This document shows positions 62,382 to 64,000 of a stretch of DNA of 64,000 nucleotides, piece after piece (position 1 is the first letter of the stretch; each line of letters starts with the position of its first letter). Origin of the DNA: Lysobacter sp. (GTDB taxonomy: Bacteria > Pseudomonadota > Gammaproteobacteria > Xanthomonadales > Xanthomonadaceae); assembly GCA_027306995.1 (NCBI GenBank), contig DAHUXS010000019.1, forward strand, positions 1 through 64,000. The letters run 5' to 3'. The translations under genes and the position numbers were made by a program. The notes under the pieces are model-generated. The model made no database searches and was not told where the DNA came from. It saw only the letters and a list, made by a program, of their open reading frames with translations.

Positions 62382-63121
62382 CAACGTTTTCCAGGAATCG
62401 AGTGCGATATGCGGATCATGTCGCGAGCATAGTAGGCGAGGCCGAACACGCACCACCATTGCAGGCCGCTCAATCCAAGCAGGTGGAAGGGCGCGGGACG
62501 GATGAATTCGATCAGCAATCGGTACATGAGATAGCCGGCGAGGAAGACGCGGAAGCGATCGCCTGGTTGTTGCAACCGCGATGGCAGCAGGCGATCGATC
62601 ACCACGAACACCCAGACCAGCAGGAAGGCGGCCTCATAAAGCTGGGTGGGATGACGCGGAATCCCGTCGCCGAAATCGACCCCCCAGGGCAGGGACGTCG
62701 GATCGCCGTAGGTGTGGTCATTCAGGCCGGACAGGAAGCAGCCGGCGCGGCCGATGATCATGCCGATCGCCAAGGGGTGGACGAAGGCATCGCCGGTCGA
62801 TGTGCGGATGCCGGCCATGCGCTTGGCGGTCTCGACGCCGATCAATCCGCCGAGCAGGGCGCCGATGATCGATTTGCCTTCCAGCAGATGGCGCCAGTCC
62901 GGGAAATCCGCGAAAGCGTAGGCCGGGTCGTAGCTCCAGTAGGCCAGCTTGGCGCCGATCGCCGCGCCGAGCACCGCGCCGGCGATCACGGTGTAGCGGG
63001 CCTCGCCATCGGCCAATGAATCGACGTTCAGGCGTCGGCGTTCGCGCAGGAACCAGCGAAATCCGACGAAATAGGCAGCCGCCTCGAAAATGGTGTGGAT
63101 CTGGACCGGGCTGAGCGACAT
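62381..63121 (-). CDS. Divergent Lgt-like (prolipoprotein diacylglyceryl transferase family) membrane protein
   Basis: This 246-residue protein with about seven hydrophobic segments starts at ATG 63121 (MSLSPVQIHTIFEAAAYF). Lgt family marks are GMIIGRAGCFLSGLNDHTYG (equivalent to the Lgt GRIGNFINGE block, with the Arg kept but Asn and Glu changed) and GIPRHPTQLYEAAFLL. It is shorter than E. coli Lgt (291 residues) and is probably not the housekeeping enzyme. It heads the coupled cassette with the radical SAM gene, suggesting a shared lipid substrate such as phosphatidylglycerol; that is inference. Confidence 0.8.
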   Translation of the reverse strand: MSLSPVQIHTIFEAAAYFVGFRWFLRERRRLNVDSLADGEARYTVIAGAVLGAAIGAKLAYWSYDPAYAFADFPDWRHLLEGKSIIGALLGGLIGVETAKRMAGIRTSTGDAFVHPLAIGMIIGRAGCFLSGLNDHTYGDPTSLPWGVDFGDGIPRHPTQLYEAAFLLVWVFVVIDRLLPSRLQQPGDRFRVFLAGYLMYRLLIEFIRPAPFHLLGLSGLQWWCVFGLAYYARDMIRISHSIPGKR

Positions 63122-63149
63122 CCACGGAGTGTAAATGGGCGCCCGAACA

Positions 63150-63178
63150 TGGACAGCCGGGCCCTGTTCACCTATCAT
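63150..63178 (+). promoter_or_regulatory. Sigma-70 promoter of carA
   Basis: TGGACA (63150-63155) and TATCAT (63173-63178) have a 17-base spacer; each differs from consensus at one position. It lies 82 bases before the carA GTG and 30 bases from the divergent Lgt-like start. Its presence shows that carA does not depend on dapB transcription. Confidence 0.7.
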
Positions 63179-63260
63179 TTCCACTCGCCCGACCCACCAG
63201 CCTCCGAACCGGATTTCCGCGCTTCGGCGGCTTTCTGCAACCCGAAACAAGGCGAAGCTC

Positions 63261-64000
63261 GTGACCGAACCTGCAATCCTGGCCCTAGAAGACGGCAGCG
63301 TCTTCCACGGGGTTTCCGTTGGCGCGCCCGGCATTTCCGTCGGCGAAGTGGTGTTCAACACCGCGATGACCGGATACCAGGAGGTGCTGACGGATCCGTC
63401 CTACGCACGCCAGCTGGTCACGCTGACCTATCCGCACATCGGCAATACCGGCATGACCGCGGACGACGACGAGTCCGCCAAGGTCTGGGCGTCCGGCCTG
63501 ATCGTGCGCGACGTGCCGCGCCGTCCCAGCAACTGGCGCAGCCAGGTCTCGCTGCCGGAATGGCTGCAGGCGCGCGGAATCGTCGCGATCAGCGATATCG
63601 ATACCCGTCGTCTCACGCGCCTCCTGCGCGACAAGGGCGCGCAGAACGGCGCACTGATGGCCGGTCGCATCGATGAAGCCGAAGCAATCGAAGCCGCGCG
63701 CAAGTTCCCAGGTCTCAAGGGCATGGATCTGGCCAAGGTCGTCACCACCGACAAGGCGCATGCCTGGACCGAAGGCAGCCTCGATCTCGATACCGGCAAG
63801 TTCGTGCAGCCGGCGAAGCGCTTCAAGGTGGTGGCCTACGATTTCGGCGCCAAGCTCAACATCCTGCGCATGCTCGCCGATCGCGGCTGCGACATCACCG
63901 TGGTGCCGGCACAGACGCCCGCCGCCGAGGTGTTGGCAATGAAGCCGGACGGCGTGTTCCTGTCCAACGGCCCTGGCGATCCCGAGCCTTGCGATTACGC
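63261..64000 (+). CDS. carA: Carbamoyl-phosphate synthase small subunit, 5' part
   Basis: CarA supplies ammonia from glutamine to CarB for arginine and pyrimidine synthesis. GTG 63261 begins [20 protein letters not shown]. The N-terminal domain ([40 protein letters not shown]) is complete, and the amidotransferase domain begins ([33 protein letters not shown]). The frame is open to the window end, so about 246 codons are visible of roughly 375-380; the catalytic Cys lies beyond. Confidence 0.95.
   Translation, partial: MTEPAILALEDGSVFHGVSVGAPGISVGEVVFNTAMTGYQEVLTDPSYARQLVTLTYPHIGNTGMTADDDESAKVWASGLIVRDVPRRPSNWRSQVSLPEWLQARGIVAISDIDTRRLTRLLRDKGAQNGALMAGRIDEAEAIEAARKFPGLKGMDLAKVVTTDKAHAWTEGSLDLDTGKFVQPAKRFKVVAYDFGAKLNILRMLADRGCDITVVPAQTPAAEVLAMKPDGVFLSNGPGDPEPCDY

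Noticed and set aside
1-64000. CRISPR arrays, rRNA genes, tRNA genes and intact insertion sequences
   Set aside because: No regularly spaced direct repeats, rRNA signatures, foldable tRNAs or complete transposase genes were seen on reading either strand.

Overview
The window reads as GC-rich chromosomal DNA of a Lysobacteraceae (Xanthomonadaceae) gammaproteobacterium, close to Lysobacter, Luteimonas or Xanthomonas. The basis is conserved gene order (nusA-infB-rbfA-truB-rpsO-pnp; bamE/omlA divergent from fur; hrcA-grpE-dnaK-dnaJ; dapB followed by carA), three large TonB-dependent receptors, a Xanthomonas-type alpha-glucan cluster and a class III PHA synthase. The species cannot be fixed from sequence alone.

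Layout. 1-7630: translation and RNA-decay operon (nusA 3' part, infB, rbfA, truB, rpsO, pnp), with separate promoters for truB and rpsO and terminators after rpsO and pnp. 7788-13072: a TonB receptor coupled to a Tat-exported phospholipase C, then an SGNH hydrolase. 13153-25244: alpha-glucan (maltodextrin) locus with a LacI regulator, secreted alpha-amylase, inner-membrane sugar transporter, GH13 and GH97 alpha-glucosidases, an esterase and a large TonB receptor. An identical 16-bp palindromic word in two promoter regions looks like the LacI-family operator. 25323-41567: dinB, then genes consistent with 3-hydroxybutyrate/PHB and acetate metabolism (GntP permease, TonB receptor, CrbS/CrbR-like two-component pair, 3HB-oligomer hydrolase, pssA, phaE, phaC), then a small HExxH membrane protein, a dipeptide epimerase and yceH.

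41568-46514 is an AT-richer island lying against the 3' end of ssrA (tmRNA). It carries a secreted protein plus small membrane protein pair, an OLD-type AAA ATPase/TOPRIM nuclease (probable phage defence) and a broken recombinase gene. 46566-53000 returns to core genes: ssrA, a CHASE histidine kinase, smpB, ratA, rnfH, bamE, fur, recN. 53066-58624 is the heat-shock operon, with three sigma-32-like promoters and a TMEM175-family channel gene inserted between dnaK and dnaJ and translationally coupled to dnaJ.

The most unusual part is 60164-63121. Between dapB and carA lies a tightly coupled opposite-strand cassette: a divergent Lgt-like membrane enzyme, a radical SAM protein with the cysteine layout of the tetraether-lipid-synthase (Tes/MJ0619) family, and two paralogous small membrane proteins. 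This looks like an uncharacterised membrane-lipid or lipoprotein-lipid modification system. The window ends inside carA.
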